Shown here: in pieces, positions 25,953-35,805 of the stretch
How the letters are laid out: each line of letters opens with the position of its first letter
Numbering within the stretch: position 1 is the stretch's first letter
Source of the DNA: Xanthomonas pisi DSM 18956
GTDB taxonomy: Bacteria > Pseudomonadota > Gammaproteobacteria > Xanthomonadales > Xanthomonadaceae
Reading direction: 5' to 3'
DNA length: 59,115 bases
Assembly (NCBI RefSeq): GCF_001010415.1
Contig: NZ_JPLE01000061.1
Span: 1 to 59,115 of the forward strand
Made by a program: the position numbers and the translations under genes
Notes under the pieces: model-generated
The model's database searches: none
What the model was told of the DNA's origin: nothing
What the model saw: the letters and a program-made list of their open reading frames with translations, nothing else

Positions 25953-27407
25953 TCAAGAAAGGGGGGGCAGACAAACGCCGTAGAACGCCTGGAACAGCGC
26001 GATCCGGCTCAGCACGCGCTGGCGTGCGGTGGTCAGGTAATCCAGTTGTGCCTGCGTCGTGCGCAGGCGCTCGCTCAACAGCGTGGTACGGTCTTCCAGG
26101 CCTGCGTCCACGCGCCTGGCCATCCGCGTCACGCGTAACTGCTCACGCTCGGCCTGCGCACGCACGCGTGGCTCGGACTCGGCCAAGGTGGCGTGTGCGT
26201 CGAGCGCATCGGCAACCTCGCGGAAGGCGGATTGAATCGCCTGCTCGTAGGCAGCGACATCGGCGCGCTGGCGCACCTGCGCCAACGCAAGATTGGCGCG
26301 ATTGCGGCCGCCATCGAACAACGGCAGATTCAATTGCGGGCTGAAGCTCCACATGCCGTGGCCGGCGGAAAACAGACCATTCAAGCCGTCGCTGGCAGTG
26401 CCCACGCTGCTGCTCAAGGTGATCGATGGAAAGAACGCGGCGCGTGCGGCGCCGATATCGGCGTTTGCCGCGCGCAGTTCCAGTTCCGCCTGCTGGATGT
26501 CCGGACGTTGCAGCAGCAGCGAGGAATCCAGCGCACGCCATGCCGTGCTGGGCGTATCTGCGGCAACCAGGCTCTGCAGGTCGCCGGGCACCGGCGCGCT
26601 GTCGTAACCGGCCAGCAACTGCAGCGCACGCAACGCCGCAGCGTGGTCGTCGGCTCCCTGCAGTGCCGCGACGTGGGCCTGATCGGCCTGGTGCTGCTGG
26701 CTATCGCGCTGCTCGCGTGCGATCAGCCCGATCCGGTACTGCTGCTGTGCGATCGCCAGCAGCGCAGTGCTGTCGGCATCGGCTGCTTGCAACTGCTGCA
26801 GCACCTGGGCGCTTGCCCGTTCGGCGGTATAGGCGCGCAGCACCTCGGCAATCAGCGCGCCACGCGCCGCATCGCGTCCATAGGTGCTGGCCAGATAGCG
26901 CTGCCGCGCCGCCTCCGACATCGCCTGCAGCTTGCCGAAGAAATCCAGCTCGACATTGCCGATGCCGGCGTTGGCGACGACCAGATCCTGTTGGTAGCGT
27001 GCGTCCAGCGCCGGATCGTCGAAACGCTGCCGCAGCTGTTGTGCGCCCACGCCGATGGTGGGTACACGCGCCGCCCGCTCGATGCGGTACTGCGCCCGTG
27101 CCTGCTCCACCTGCAAGGCGGCGCGACGGAAGTCGCTATTGTGCGCAAGCGCGCGTTGCAGCAACGGCCGCAGATCGCGATCCGGCGCGAACGCCTGCAC
27201 GAACGCGCGTTCCTGCAAATTCAGCTCGATACCCACCGGCGCGCTCGCTGCCGCGGCGGACATCGCCTGCGAGCTGCCGAAGGTGCCCGGCACGGTGACC
27301 GCAGGTCGCTGGTACGTAGGCGTCAATGAACAGCCGCCCAGCAGCACGGCAACTGCCGCAAGATGCAGGGCACGGGAACAACGGTGCGCGATCATTTGTG
27401 GAATCAT
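25953..27407 (-). CDS. TolC/NodT-family outer-membrane efflux lipoprotein
   Basis: A protein of about 484 residues. The ATG at 27407 is used; GTG at 27422 and ATG at 27395 are other in-frame options. A lipobox (AVLLGGC-SLTP) is followed by PTYQRP, the standard NodT opening. Long helical segments (PLLQRALAHNSDFRRAALQVEQARAQYRIERA) and the repeated motif (RPDIQQAELELRAANADIGAARAAFFPSITLSSSVG) identify an outer-membrane factor that trimerises into an export duct. First gene of the leftward efflux operon; the 105-nt gap to the divergent response regulator holds its promoter. Confidence 0.88.
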   Translation of the reverse strand: MIPQMIAHRCSRALHLAAVAVLLGGCSLTPTYQRPAVTVPGTFGSSQAMSAAAASAPVGIELNLQERAFVQAFAPDRDLRPLLQRALAHNSDFRRAALQVEQARAQYRIERAARVPTIGVGAQQLRQRFDDPALDARYQQDLVVANAGIGNVELDFFGKLQAMSEAARQRYLASTYGRDAARGALIAEVLRAYTAERASAQVLQQLQAADADSTALLAIAQQQYRIGLIAREQRDSQQHQADQAHVAALQGADDHAAALRALQLLAGYDSAPVPGDLQSLVAADTPSTAWRALDSSLLLQRPDIQQAELELRAANADIGAARAAFFPSITLSSSVGTASDGLNGLFSAGHGMWSFSPQLNLPLFDGGRNRANLALAQVRQRADVAAYEQAIQSAFREVADALDAHATLAESEPRVRAQAEREQLRVTRMARRVDAGLEDRTTLLSERLRTTQAQLDYLTTARQRVLSRIALFQAFYGVCLPPLS

Positions 27408-27512
27408 GGTGTCGGAGTACACGAGCCAATCTCGACCGACATCCTCGACCCGCAGCGTCCAGGTTGTTTTCGGGATTTATCCAGATTTGATCGAGACGAC
27501 AGGCACTACGCC

Positions 27513-28202
27513 ATGACAGGCAAAAAGGTTCTGCTGGTGGAAGACGACGCCGATAGCGCCAGCATCCTGGATGCCTATCTGCGTCGCGACGGCTTCGACG
27601 TTGCCATCGCCGGAGACGGCGAGCGGGCGATACACCTGCATCGCCAGTGGGTGCCGGATCTGGTGCTGCTGGACGTTATGCTGCCCAAGCTCAGCGGGAT
27701 CGAGGTGCTGTCGGCGATCCGCCGCGCCAGCGACACACCGGTCATCATGGTGACCGCCATCGGCGACGAGCCGGAGAAGCTCGGAGCACTGCGTTACGGC
27801 GCCGACGATTACGTGGTCAAGCCGTACAGTCCCAAGGAGGTGGTCGCGCGCGTGCATGCGGTGCTGCGCCGAAGCGTGGCAGTGCGCGCGCCAGGCGAGC
27901 CGTTGCGGCACGGCCGCCTGAGCGTGGATCCGGCCGCGGTCGTGGCCACCGTGCAACGCGAAACCGGCGACAGCGTCGCACTCGACCTGACGCCGACCGA
28001 ATTCAATCTGCTCGCGTTATTGCTCAAGACCCCGTTCAAGGCATTTACCCGCAGCGAATTGCTCAACGCCTGCCTGCCCGACAGCGATGCGTTGGAACGG
28101 GTGGTGGATTCGCACATCCACAACCTGCGCCGCAAGCTGGAAGTGCACGGCATCACCGGCGTGCTGGTCACCGTGCGCGCAGTGGGATACCGCTTCCAAT
28201 GA
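27513..28202 (+). CDS. OmpR-family response regulator
   Basis: A 229-residue DNA-binding response regulator. The ATG at 27513 is chosen because the receiver begins at once (KKVLLVEDDADSASIL). The acidic pocket is EDD, the phospho-acceptor Asp is in LVLLDVMLP, the conserved Thr/Ser in VIMVTA and the Lys in DDYVVKPYSPKEVVARV. The C-terminal winged helix contains LTPTEFNLLALLLKTPFKAFTRSELL and VVDSHIHNLRRKL, typical of the BaeR/SmeR-like OmpR class. The stop overlaps the kinase start (ATGA). Divergent from the RND operon, which it most likely controls. Confidence 0.92.
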   Translation: MTGKKVLLVEDDADSASILDAYLRRDGFDVAIAGDGERAIHLHRQWVPDLVLLDVMLPKLSGIEVLSAIRRASDTPVIMVTAIGDEPEKLGALRYGADDYVVKPYSPKEVVARVHAVLRRSVAVRAPGEPLRHGRLSVDPAAVVATVQRETGDSVALDLTPTEFNLLALLLKTPFKAFTRSELLNACLPDSDALERVVDSHIHNLRRKLEVHGITGVLVTVRAVGYRFQ

Positions 28203-29392
28203 ACGCCTTGCGGCGCCTCATCGCCCGGCGCCGGCAAGCGCCGCTGTGGATGTGGGTCGGCTTGCGGATGAGCGCGCTGGCGGTGGTGACCGTGGTGGTG
28301 ATCGCCTTCGGCATGTGGTGCTATTTCAATCTGCGCGATAGCCTGATCCTGCGAAAACTGCCGGCGGCTGCACGTGCCGAACTCGAACAACTGCGCGAAC
28401 AGCCCACTGCGAACGAGGCGCGTCTGTGGCAGTTGTTCCAGCAGTACTACGACCTGGAAAATTTCCTGCCCGGACTGGCCAACCCGGATTGGTGGATGCT
28501 GTGGGCCATGGTGACGCTGTCCATCCCGGTGATTGTGGTCTGCGGCCTGCTCGCATCGCGTCCGCTCTCACGGCAATTTTCCCAGGTCGCCAGCGCCGCG
28601 CACCGGGTCAGCGATGGCGATTTCAGCGCACGCGCGCAGCTGGTGTCCGGCGCGCCGGACGAGCTCACCGCGCTGGCTGACGACTTCAACGCCATGAGCG
28701 GCAAGCTTCAGCAGTACGAACGCGAATTGCGCGACTCCAGCGCAATGCTGGCGCACGAATTGCGCACACCGCTCAACGCCGCCATGGGGCGTGTGCAAGG
28801 CATGCTGGACGAGGTCTTCCCACGCGAACCCGAACAACTCCGGCTGGTGCATCGCCAGCTGGAACAGATCAATCGGCTGATCGGCGATCTGCATCTGGTG
28901 TCGCTGGCGCGCGCCGGCCAACTGGTGCTGGAGCCCGAAGACGTCGATCTCCACGAGCTGATGGCCGAGCAGGTGGAATGGGCAGGCCCGACCATCCATG
29001 CGTTGCAGATGACGATCACCGCTCCCGCGCCTTCCGGACTACGCGTCCATGCCGACCGTCATCGCCTGGGCCAAGTCTTTTCCATCCTGATCGACAATGC
29101 GCTGCGTTACGCCGCCGCGGGCAAGGCGCTGGACATCCAGATGCATCGCGATGGCGCGCATGTGATCGTCACGGTCGGCGACCGCGGCCCCGGCGTGGAG
29201 CCTGCACATCTGCCGCACCTGCTGGACCGCTTCTGGCGCGCGGACAGTTCGCGCGCGCGGCACTCCGGCGGCAGCGGCCTGGGCCTGGCCATCGCCTCGG
29301 CCATCTGCCAGGCGCACGACGGCCGCCTGACCCTCAGCAATCGCTCCGGCGGCGGGTTGTTGGCCCACGTGCAATTGCCGCTTTCGCGCTGA
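28199..29392 (+). CDS. Sensor histidine kinase
   Basis: A 397-residue inner-membrane kinase paired with the response regulator upstream (4-nt overlap). Helix 1 is VGLRMSALAVVTVVVIAFGMW, then a periplasmic loop of about 80 residues, helix 2 (MVTLSIPVIVVCGLLASRPL) and a HAMP domain (ASAAHRVSDGDFSARAQL). The H-box is SSAMLAHELRTPLNAAMGRVQG with the phospho-accepting His. The ATPase has the N box (QVFSILIDNALRYA), G1 (VGDRGPGVEP) and G2 (GGSGLGLAIAS). The signal is unknown; small envelope-stress or toxic-compound sensors have this shape. Confidence 0.92.
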   Translation: MNALRRLIARRRQAPLWMWVGLRMSALAVVTVVVIAFGMWCYFNLRDSLILRKLPAAARAELEQLREQPTANEARLWQLFQQYYDLENFLPGLANPDWWMLWAMVTLSIPVIVVCGLLASRPLSRQFSQVASAAHRVSDGDFSARAQLVSGAPDELTALADDFNAMSGKLQQYERELRDSSAMLAHELRTPLNAAMGRVQGMLDEVFPREPEQLRLVHRQLEQINRLIGDLHLVSLARAGQLVLEPEDVDLHELMAEQVEWAGPTIHALQMTITAPAPSGLRVHADRHRLGQVFSILIDNALRYAAAGKALDIQMHRDGAHVIVTVGDRGPGVEPAHLPHLLDRFWRADSSRARHSGGSGLGLAIASAICQAHDGRLTLSNRSGGGLLAHVQLPLSR

Positions 29393-29453
29393 AGCGCTCT
29401 CGCGTGCACCGCACCGCTCGCAGCGGCCCGGTACTCCAGGCGGCTGCGCGTAT

Positions 29454-30719
29454 TCACCGCTGTTGCAGACTCGGCACCGCGTCGGTCACGTTGGCATGGC
29501 GACGCATGATCCAGTTGAACAGCGGCGTGGCCATCAAGGTGGACAGGATTGCCATCAACACCAGCACCGAGAACAGCCCCTGCTCGATCACCCCGGCCTG
29601 CAAGCCGATGTTGATGATGATCAGCTCCATCAACCCGCGGGCGTTCATCAACGAGCCGATCGCCATCGCATCGCGGTTGTTTTCGCCGGTGGCGCGAGCG
29701 GCGGCCCAGCAGGCCACGCCCTTACCAATGAACGACGCCGCCAGGATGGCGGCACCGGCCAGCATGATCTGCGGCTGCAGCAAGACGCTGAGCTGGGTTT
29801 TCAAGCCCGAATAGGTGAAAAACAATGGCAGCAGCAACACCACCACGAACGGCTGCAGCATTTCGCGCAGTTTTTCGGTCAATGCGCCCTTGGGCAGGCA
29901 CACGCCGAGCAGGAAGCCGCCGAACACGGCATGGATGCCGATCGCATCCATTGCCCAGGCGCTGACGCAGAACAGCATCAACACCACCGCCAACATGCTG
30001 TTGCCGAGCGGCCGATCCGGCACCACGTGATCGGCCAGGCGGCGCAGCAGGTGCCGGCCGACAAACAGCATGAACACCGCATACGCGACGCCGCCGCCGA
30101 TGGCCAGATACGCACTGCCCCAGCTGCCGCCGAAGCTGGCCAGCACCACCGCCAGAATGCACCACGCTGCCGCATCGTCGAACGCGCCTGCAGTCAGTGC
30201 CAGCGTGCCCAACGGGCTATTGGTCAGGCCGCGCTCGTGGATGATGCGCGCCAGCATCGGGAAGGCAGTGATCGCAATGGCCGCGCCCAGGAACAGCGAG
30301 GCTTCCATGAGCTTGGCCTTCTCCGAGAACAGGCCTTCCACATTGAGCAACCACGGGCACATCGCAAAGGCCAGTGCAAACGGCACCGCGATGCCGGCCA
30401 GCGACACGCTCATCGCGCTGCGATAACGCGCACGGAAGTGATCGCCGCGGAAGTCGGTACCGACCAGAAACATGTACAGGCCCACGCCGAACTGCGCGAA
30501 CACGTACAACACATCCATGGTCTGTTTGGGGAACAACGCTGCCTGCACGCCCGGCACCAGCAAGCCGAACAACGACGGCCCCAGCATCACCCCGGCAATC
30601 ATCTCGCCCACCACCTGCGGCTGCCCGATGCGCTTGGCCAGCATGCCGACCAATCTGCATACCAGCAGGATCGCTGCAGCCTGCAGAAAAAAATATACCG
30701 ACATCTGCGGAGTGGTCAT
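29454..30719 (-). CDS. CPA2-family cation:proton antiporter (KefB/NapA type)
   Basis: A protein of about 421 residues with 12-13 predicted membrane helices. Characteristic strings are KRIGQPQVVGEMIAGVMLGPSLFG (helix 1-2 region), FAQFGVGLYMFLVGTDF, ALTAGAFDDAAAWCILAVVLA with the paired Asp residues of the ion site, and GSLMNARGLMELIIINIGLQAGVI. No C-terminal TrkA-N domain follows, so it is the short, unregulated type. The ATG at 30719 is preferred over the one at 30755, because AAGGA lies upstream and only a short cytosolic lead remains. It would exchange Na+ or K+ for protons. Confidence 0.85.
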   Translation of the reverse strand: MTTPQMSVYFFLQAAAILLVCRLVGMLAKRIGQPQVVGEMIAGVMLGPSLFGLLVPGVQAALFPKQTMDVLYVFAQFGVGLYMFLVGTDFRGDHFRARYRSAMSVSLAGIAVPFALAFAMCPWLLNVEGLFSEKAKLMEASLFLGAAIAITAFPMLARIIHERGLTNSPLGTLALTAGAFDDAAAWCILAVVLASFGGSWGSAYLAIGGGVAYAVFMLFVGRHLLRRLADHVVPDRPLGNSMLAVVLMLFCVSAWAMDAIGIHAVFGGFLLGVCLPKGALTEKLREMLQPFVVVLLLPLFFTYSGLKTQLSVLLQPQIMLAGAAILAASFIGKGVACWAAARATGENNRDAMAIGSLMNARGLMELIIINIGLQAGVIEQGLFSVLVLMAILSTLMATPLFNWIMRRHANVTDAVPSLQQR

Positions 30720-30916
30720 GCGTGTGGGGACATCCTTGAGAAGTGCGCGGATCATAGCGAGCCGCGCCGGCGGGCGGTAGCCGCCTGGGCGCCGAACGCG
30801 GCTATTGCAGCGTCGGCAGGTCGATTCAGCCGGTCTGGATGGGCACGGCGGCGCTCATCAATTTGCCGGTGAGCGCGCAGTAAGGCAGCCGCACTGGCGC
30901 CGCCCTCGGACGCGTG

Positions 30917-32512
30917 TCATGGCGATGCGGGCGATGCCGCCGGCACCGGGGTCAGCACCAGATCCTGAAAATCGAAGCTGAAATCGGTCAACGGCGAGAT
31001 CGCATGCATGCGCATCTCGCGCACCGCACCGTCCGCAGTGAGCGCGAAGTTGACGAAGGCATCGGCATTCAAGGAGCGGTCGTCCCAGCGCACGATGAAG
31101 CTGTCGTGCTGCCAGTGCTCCAGCGTGCCGAGCAACTGCGCCGTCTTGGCAAACTGCAGCCGCAGCCGCTTGCCGTCCTGGCGGATCACCACATCGCCGT
31201 ACCACGGGTCGCGATAGGTCGCCGCATAACTGCGTAACGGCAACGACGGCGTGGAGCGTGCGGCGCGTGCGTCCTGATGCTTCTTCCAGCTGGTGTCTGC
31301 CTCGCTGTCGGCCTTGTTCACCGCCTTGGCGTACGCATCGGTCCAGTCGGTCGGCGGCACCTGCAAGAACGCATCCAGCACCTGCAGCGTCACCGCATTG
31401 AACGCCGCCCCCACTTCCTGGTTGGTCAGCACCACCACGCCCAGTTTCTGATCGGGAACCAGGGTCAGGCGCGACACCATGCCCGGCCACCCACCGGTGT
31501 GCCAGACCAGGCGGTGGCCGCGATAGTCGCTCAGGCTCCACCCCTCGCCATAGCCGGCAAAATTGGGACGCGCGCCAGCCAGCTCGGGCACCGGCGGCTC
31601 GGCAATGGCGATCGGCGTGATCATCGACCACATTTCCTGCTGCCGCTTGGCGCTGAACAGCGGCGTGCCATCGGCCAACACGCCACCGGCCAGCTGCACC
31701 TTCATCCACAACGCCATGTCGTGCGCACTTGCGTAAATACCGCCGGCACCGGAATTGTTGGACCAGGTCAACGGCGCAACGGTACGCAGCTCGGTGAAGT
31801 CGTACTTGGCATGGCCCACAGCGACGTTGTCGCCGGGCTGCAGATGGTCGGCGTTGAAGCGCGTGCCACGCATGCCCACCGGGGCGAAGATGCGCTGCTG
31901 CAAGAACGCGGCATAGGACTGCCCGGAGACCTGCTCGATCACCTTCTGCGCGACGGCGTACAAAATATTGTCGTACGCGTAGCGGTCGCGAAACCCGCCT
32001 TTCAACGGCACCTTGGCCAGGCGCTGCACCACCTCTTCGGTGCTGTAGCTGGTGGTCGGCCAGAACAACAGGTCGCCGGCGCCCAGGCTCAGTCCGCTGC
32101 GGTGCGCGAGCAGGTCGCGCACGCGCATCTCGCCGCTGACATAGGGGTCGGACATCCGAAACCACGGCAGATGGTCGATGACCTTGTCATCGAGCGACAA
32201 CTTGCCTTCGTCGGCCAGAATCGAGAGCGACGCTGCGGTGAACGCCTTGGTGTTGGAGGCGATCGCAAACAGCGTATCTGCCTGCACCGGCTCGGGCTTG
32301 CCGATCTCGCGCACGCCATAGCCGCGTTCCAGCACCACCTGACCATCCTTGACGATGGCCACCGCAATGCCGGGCACATCGAACTGCTTGCGCACCCGTT
32401 CCATCTGCGCATCGAACTGCTGCATGCCGACCGGCAGGTCGGCCGCGTGCGTCGTTGTCACCAGGGTCGCCAGCATCAGCACGCCTCCCGTCAGCCATCC
32501 GTTCAAAGTCAC
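30917..32512 (-). CDS. Secreted serine hydrolase with beta-lactamase fold
   Basis: A protein of about 531 residues of the AmpC/EstB family. GTG at 32512 is 7 nt behind GAGG and starts a signal peptide (GWLTGGVLMLATLVTTTHA). SxxK is in FAIASNTKAFT, the Tyr motif in YAYDNILYAVAQ and the third motif in VWHTGGWPGMVS. The C-terminal 110 residues (YRDPWYGDVVIRQDGKRLRLQF) match the DUF3471 barrel that often follows this domain. Such enzymes hydrolyse esters, D-peptides or amides rather than beta-lactams in most cases. Two genes on the same strand (this and RraA) are close, 23 nt apart. Confidence 0.88.
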   Translation of the reverse strand: MTLNGWLTGGVLMLATLVTTTHAADLPVGMQQFDAQMERVRKQFDVPGIAVAIVKDGQVVLERGYGVREIGKPEPVQADTLFAIASNTKAFTAASLSILADEGKLSLDDKVIDHLPWFRMSDPYVSGEMRVRDLLAHRSGLSLGAGDLLFWPTTSYSTEEVVQRLAKVPLKGGFRDRYAYDNILYAVAQKVIEQVSGQSYAAFLQQRIFAPVGMRGTRFNADHLQPGDNVAVGHAKYDFTELRTVAPLTWSNNSGAGGIYASAHDMALWMKVQLAGGVLADGTPLFSAKRQQEMWSMITPIAIAEPPVPELAGARPNFAGYGEGWSLSDYRGHRLVWHTGGWPGMVSRLTLVPDQKLGVVVLTNQEVGAAFNAVTLQVLDAFLQVPPTDWTDAYAKAVNKADSEADTSWKKHQDARAARSTPSLPLRSYAATYRDPWYGDVVIRQDGKRLRLQFAKTAQLLGTLEHWQHDSFIVRWDDRSLNADAFVNFALTADGAVREMRMHAISPLTDFSFDFQDLVLTPVPAASPASP

Positions 32513-32535
32513 TGCCACACCTCGTCAGTTGTCGA

Positions 32536-33030
32536 TCAGATTGCGCCGCCGGCACTGTCCAGCGGCAGCGGCGTCACCAGCACGCCATTGGTATCGGCAT
32601 ACAACCAATGACCAGGCACGAACGGGACGCCGGCAAAATTCACCGGCACATCCACCTCGCCCAGGTCGCGCCGCTCGGTGCGCCGCGGGCAGGCGGCCAG
32701 TGCCAGCACGCCCAGCGGCAGCGTGGCCAGGATCTCGACATCGCGCACGCAGCCGTGGATGAGCACTCCGGCCCAACCATTGGCGACCGCGTGCGCCGCG
32801 ATCTGGTCGCCCAGCAGCGCATGTTTCAACGAGCCCTGGCCGTCCACCACCAGTACCCGCCCCTCGCCAGGCGTGGACGCCAGTTCGCGCACGCGCGAGT
32901 TGTCCTCAAAGCAGCGTACGGTCGCGATCGGCCCACAGAACACGCTGCGCCCACCGAAATGGCGGAACAACGGCTCGGCAACGGTCACCTCGGGAAAGCG
33001 GTCACACAGATCGGGCGTGGTCCAGGTCAT
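32536..33030 (-). CDS. rraA: Ribonuclease E activity regulator RraA family
   Basis: A 164-residue protein of the RraA/demethylmenaquinone methyltransferase-like fold, which binds RNase E and slows mRNA decay in E. coli. Typical segments are [85 protein letters not shown] and [16 protein letters not shown]. The start at 33030 gives the family's usual length; an ATG at 33060 would add ten residues. RraA-fold proteins without RNase E partners can be aldolases, but [13 protein letters not shown] and the length fit RraA proper. Confidence 0.87.
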   Translation of the reverse strand: MTWTTPDLCDRFPEVTVAEPLFRHFGGRSVFCGPIATVRCFEDNSRVRELASTPGEGRVLVVDGQGSLKHALLGDQIAAHAVANGWAGVLIHGCVRDVEILATLPLGVLALAACPRRTERRDLGEVDVPVNFAGVPFVPGHWLYADTNGVLVTPLPLDSAGGAI

Positions 33031-33482
33031 CGGTGCGGTCTCGATCGGCTGAGCAGGCATGGTAGCCGGCTGCGGTGGCGCGTGGGCGGTTGTTGTCGCG
33101 CCGCCTTTCGCCTGCCGGCTGCGCGTGTCCATCCAACCGCGCACGCCCCCTGCTCTGTCGCAAGCCGTGCGCCACAGGCGTGGCGCGCGACAGCAGTCTA
33201 CCAATTGATCCCGGTTTCGCAGGCAGTGGCGACCGATACCCCTCTTGCCCCTTCTGCGGGGCGCCCATCCCCAGCGTGCAAGAGCCGGAGGTCGGCGCAG
33301 GCGATGCGTGCCAGCAGGTTCACCAGGACGGACACATCTCCATCGTTTCTCGATCATTTCTCGTCCGAACGCCAACACCACCAACCAACCATGCGCACCG
33401 CACGCGGGGAAGGGATCTAGGCGTTTATGAGTTCGCCACCCACCTGGTCGCGTCTTCTTCAATGGCGATGGTGGTGAAGCGG
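33031..33482. other. Divergent spacer without a supported gene
   Basis: Lies between the RraA gene (leftward) and the asparagine-synthetase-like gene (rightward). Open frames here have no recognisable protein. The right part contains the near direct repeat TTTCTCGATC / TTTCTCGTCC (around 33345-33367). Promoters of both genes must lie here, but no convincing -35/-10 pair could be named. Confidence 0.5.
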
Positions 33483-35459
33483 ATGTCGGGTATTTCGGGC
33501 TACTGGTCGCAAGCGCATGCAGACGAAGAGACTACGCTGCGTCGCTATGGTCACCGCATGATGAACACACTCAGGCACCGCGGACACAGTGCGTGTATCG
33601 CCAGCGCTGCCGAACAGGCGGTGGTTCTAGCTGCCTGCGACGACTCTACCCATGCCGGCGCGCGCATCGGCATCTCGCCTAACGGGCGTTACCTGGTTGC
33701 GTTGGCAGGACATGTCAGTGGATTACGTCCATTGTGCGCTATGCAGACGGCAGGAACCGCCGACCACGCAGCTAGCCAGCTCGCACAACATATCCAGGCA
33801 TCGGGCCTGCAGCGCACACTGCACTGCATCGACGGCAGCTTTTGTCTGGCAGTGCTCGATCGCCGCCTGCATACCGTGTCGTTGGCACGCGATCGCATGG
33901 GCCGGTCCAGCCTCTACTACGGCTGGACCGCGAACGGCTTTGCCTTTGCGTCCGAGGTCAAAGCCATCGCCGCGTTGCCGGGCTTTGATAATGCGATCGA
34001 CCGCAATGCACTCACCTTGCTGCTGCGTTTTGGCTATATCCCCGCGCCGTTCTGCATCTATCGGGGCATATTCAAACTCTGCGCCGGCGATGTGCAGGTG
34101 TTCGGCCTGGCCGATGTGGAAAGTGGCGCGGCCTGTCATGCGCCGGATGAGCGCATGCGCTATTGGGACGCCAGGCAAGCGATCGAAGATGCGATTGCGC
34201 AACGTACGCCAATCAGCGAGGCGCATGCAATCGAGGATCTGCAACAGGTATTGTCCGCGGCGGTCGAACGCAGCGCAGGCGATGGCAGCGGCGCATTTCT
34301 CTCCGGAGGCATCGACTCCAGCCTGATCACGGCCGTGCTGCAATCGCAGCGGGCCACACCCATCGACACGGTGACAATTGGATTTGCAGATGCCGATCAC
34401 GATGAGATGGGCTGGGCCAATCGGGTGGCCGCCCATCTCGGCACCCGGCACAACCCGCATCGCATCAGCGACCAGCAGGCGCTTGGCTTGTTGCACGGCA
34501 TTGGCGATGCGTTCTGCGAGCCCTTTGCCGACTCCTCACAGATCCCGACACTGCTGGCGGCTGGCAACGCAAGCCAGAAAGTCAGCCACATCCTAACCGG
34601 CGATGGAGGCGACGAATTGTTCTTCGGCCATGCAGCCTATACACGCGCGGTACGGAATGGCCGGTTGACCGCAGTGGTGCCGGAATGTGTCCGCACCATG
34701 CTGCATCGACGCGGCACCTACGCCTGCGAATCCGCACGGATGGGGGGCTGGCGCGCCGTCCTTGGAGAGACTGCAAGCCGTTCGATCGAGGAAAGTTACC
34801 TGCTGCGGGTTTCGCGATGGCGCAACCCGACCGCAGTGGTACGCGGCGCCAGCGAATATCCCACGCTCTACAACCGGCCGGCGCAGCACCTCACCACCGG
34901 CGCGCCGGGTGAGCGCGTGCTGTTCCTGGATAGTGCAATGGAACTGAGCGAAGGCCTGATGACCAAGATCGATCGCGCCTGCATGGCGCACGGGCTGACG
35001 CCCGCTTCGCCCTTTCTCGATGCGCAGGTGTTCCAGCTCGCCTGGCAGTTGCCGTTCGAACTCAAGACAGCCGGCGGCCAGCAGAAGTACATCCTCAAAC
35101 GGCTTCTGGAGCGGTATCTGTCGCACGAGTTGATCTATCGCCCCAAACGCGGCTTCGGCGCACCGGTCGGGCGTTGGTTGCAGGGTCCGCTACGCGACTG
35201 GGCCGATACCTTGTTGCATCCCTCCAAGCTGGAAGATCAAGGCATTTTCGATGCAACCGTCGTGGCAGGCATGTGGGCCGCGTTCCTGGGTGGACAGCGC
35301 AAGTGGCACACGCATCTGTGGCCGATCCTGATGTTCCAGGCATGGCAACAACGCTGGAGCGATGCGTCCGGCACGATCACCGACGACGCGCTTTTTCATG
35401 CTGGGGAGACCAGCTATTTGAGTGTCGGCGCAGTGCACTGCGCGGCGTCTAGCGACTGA
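33483..35459 (+). CDS. Asparagine synthetase B-like protein with Ser in place of Cys2
   Basis: A 658-residue protein with the two-domain plan of AsnB. The N-terminal Ntn glutaminase-like domain ([41 protein letters not shown]) is followed from about residue 230 by the ATP-pyrophosphatase domain: PPi loop [41 protein letters not shown] and [20 protein letters not shown]. AsnB enzymes begin MCGI with Cys as nucleophile; here the ATG at 33483 is followed by SGISGYWS, so the position is Ser. It may use ammonia, use Ser weakly, or ligate something else. In-frame ATGs at 33462 and 33468 would also remove a free N-terminal nucleophile. No biosynthetic partner is adjacent. Confidence 0.8.
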   Translation: MSGISGYWSQAHADEETTLRRYGHRMMNTLRHRGHSACIASAAEQAVVLAACDDSTHAGARIGISPNGRYLVALAGHVSGLRPLCAMQTAGTADHAASQLAQHIQASGLQRTLHCIDGSFCLAVLDRRLHTVSLARDRMGRSSLYYGWTANGFAFASEVKAIAALPGFDNAIDRNALTLLLRFGYIPAPFCIYRGIFKLCAGDVQVFGLADVESGAACHAPDERMRYWDARQAIEDAIAQRTPISEAHAIEDLQQVLSAAVERSAGDGSGAFLSGGIDSSLITAVLQSQRATPIDTVTIGFADADHDEMGWANRVAAHLGTRHNPHRISDQQALGLLHGIGDAFCEPFADSSQIPTLLAAGNASQKVSHILTGDGGDELFFGHAAYTRAVRNGRLTAVVPECVRTMLHRRGTYACESARMGGWRAVLGETASRSIEESYLLRVSRWRNPTAVVRGASEYPTLYNRPAQHLTTGAPGERVLFLDSAMELSEGLMTKIDRACMAHGLTPASPFLDAQVFQLAWQLPFELKTAGGQQKYILKRLLERYLSHELIYRPKRGFGAPVGRWLQGPLRDWADTLLHPSKLEDQGIFDATVVAGMWAAFLGGQRKWHTHLWPILMFQAWQQRWSDASGTITDDALFHAGETSYLSVGAVHCAASSD

Positions 35460-35805
35460 AGCGGTGTGGTTGTCATCGTTGCTTTTGATCCACGCAAGAA
35501 GCACGTCGCATGGTGCCTTGTGTCTGCCGGCGGAGCGCATCGCTTCCTGTCGCTCCCGTTGATCGAAATGGCAGCATGCGGGCGCGACGACCACGCCGCA
35601 GTCGCTGTGTGGATGAGCGGCGCAGATCGGCACACCTGCGCATCGCAATGCGGGCACTGCCATTGGCAGCGCGTCGCCAAGGCGCGTTTCGCCATGGGGG
35701 CATCAAACCATCCTTGGCAAGGCTATGATCGGCTTCGACCAGTTGCAATCAGCTAGACAAGCAGCGTAATGGTGCGCTCCACCTCTGCCAACGAGTCTCC
35801 CTGCG
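35460..35805. other. Spacer without a supported gene
   Basis: A GTG-started frame of 96 codons (35466-35756) with several Cys and His (HTCASQCGHCHW) opens 6 nt after the asparagine-synthetase-like stop. Its overall composition does not look protein-like and other frames here are equally open, so it is not called. No terminator or repeat is visible. Confidence 0.45.

Noticed and set aside
33483..35459. Lasso-peptide cyclase reading of the asparagine-synthetase-like gene
   Set aside because: No precursor peptide, leader peptidase or transporter is adjacent on either side, so a lasso cluster is not supported.
35466..35756. 96-codon frame with Cys/His cluster after the asparagine-synthetase-like gene, considered as a peptide substrate
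   Set aside because: No leader/core layout, composition not protein-like, and competing open frames on both strands.
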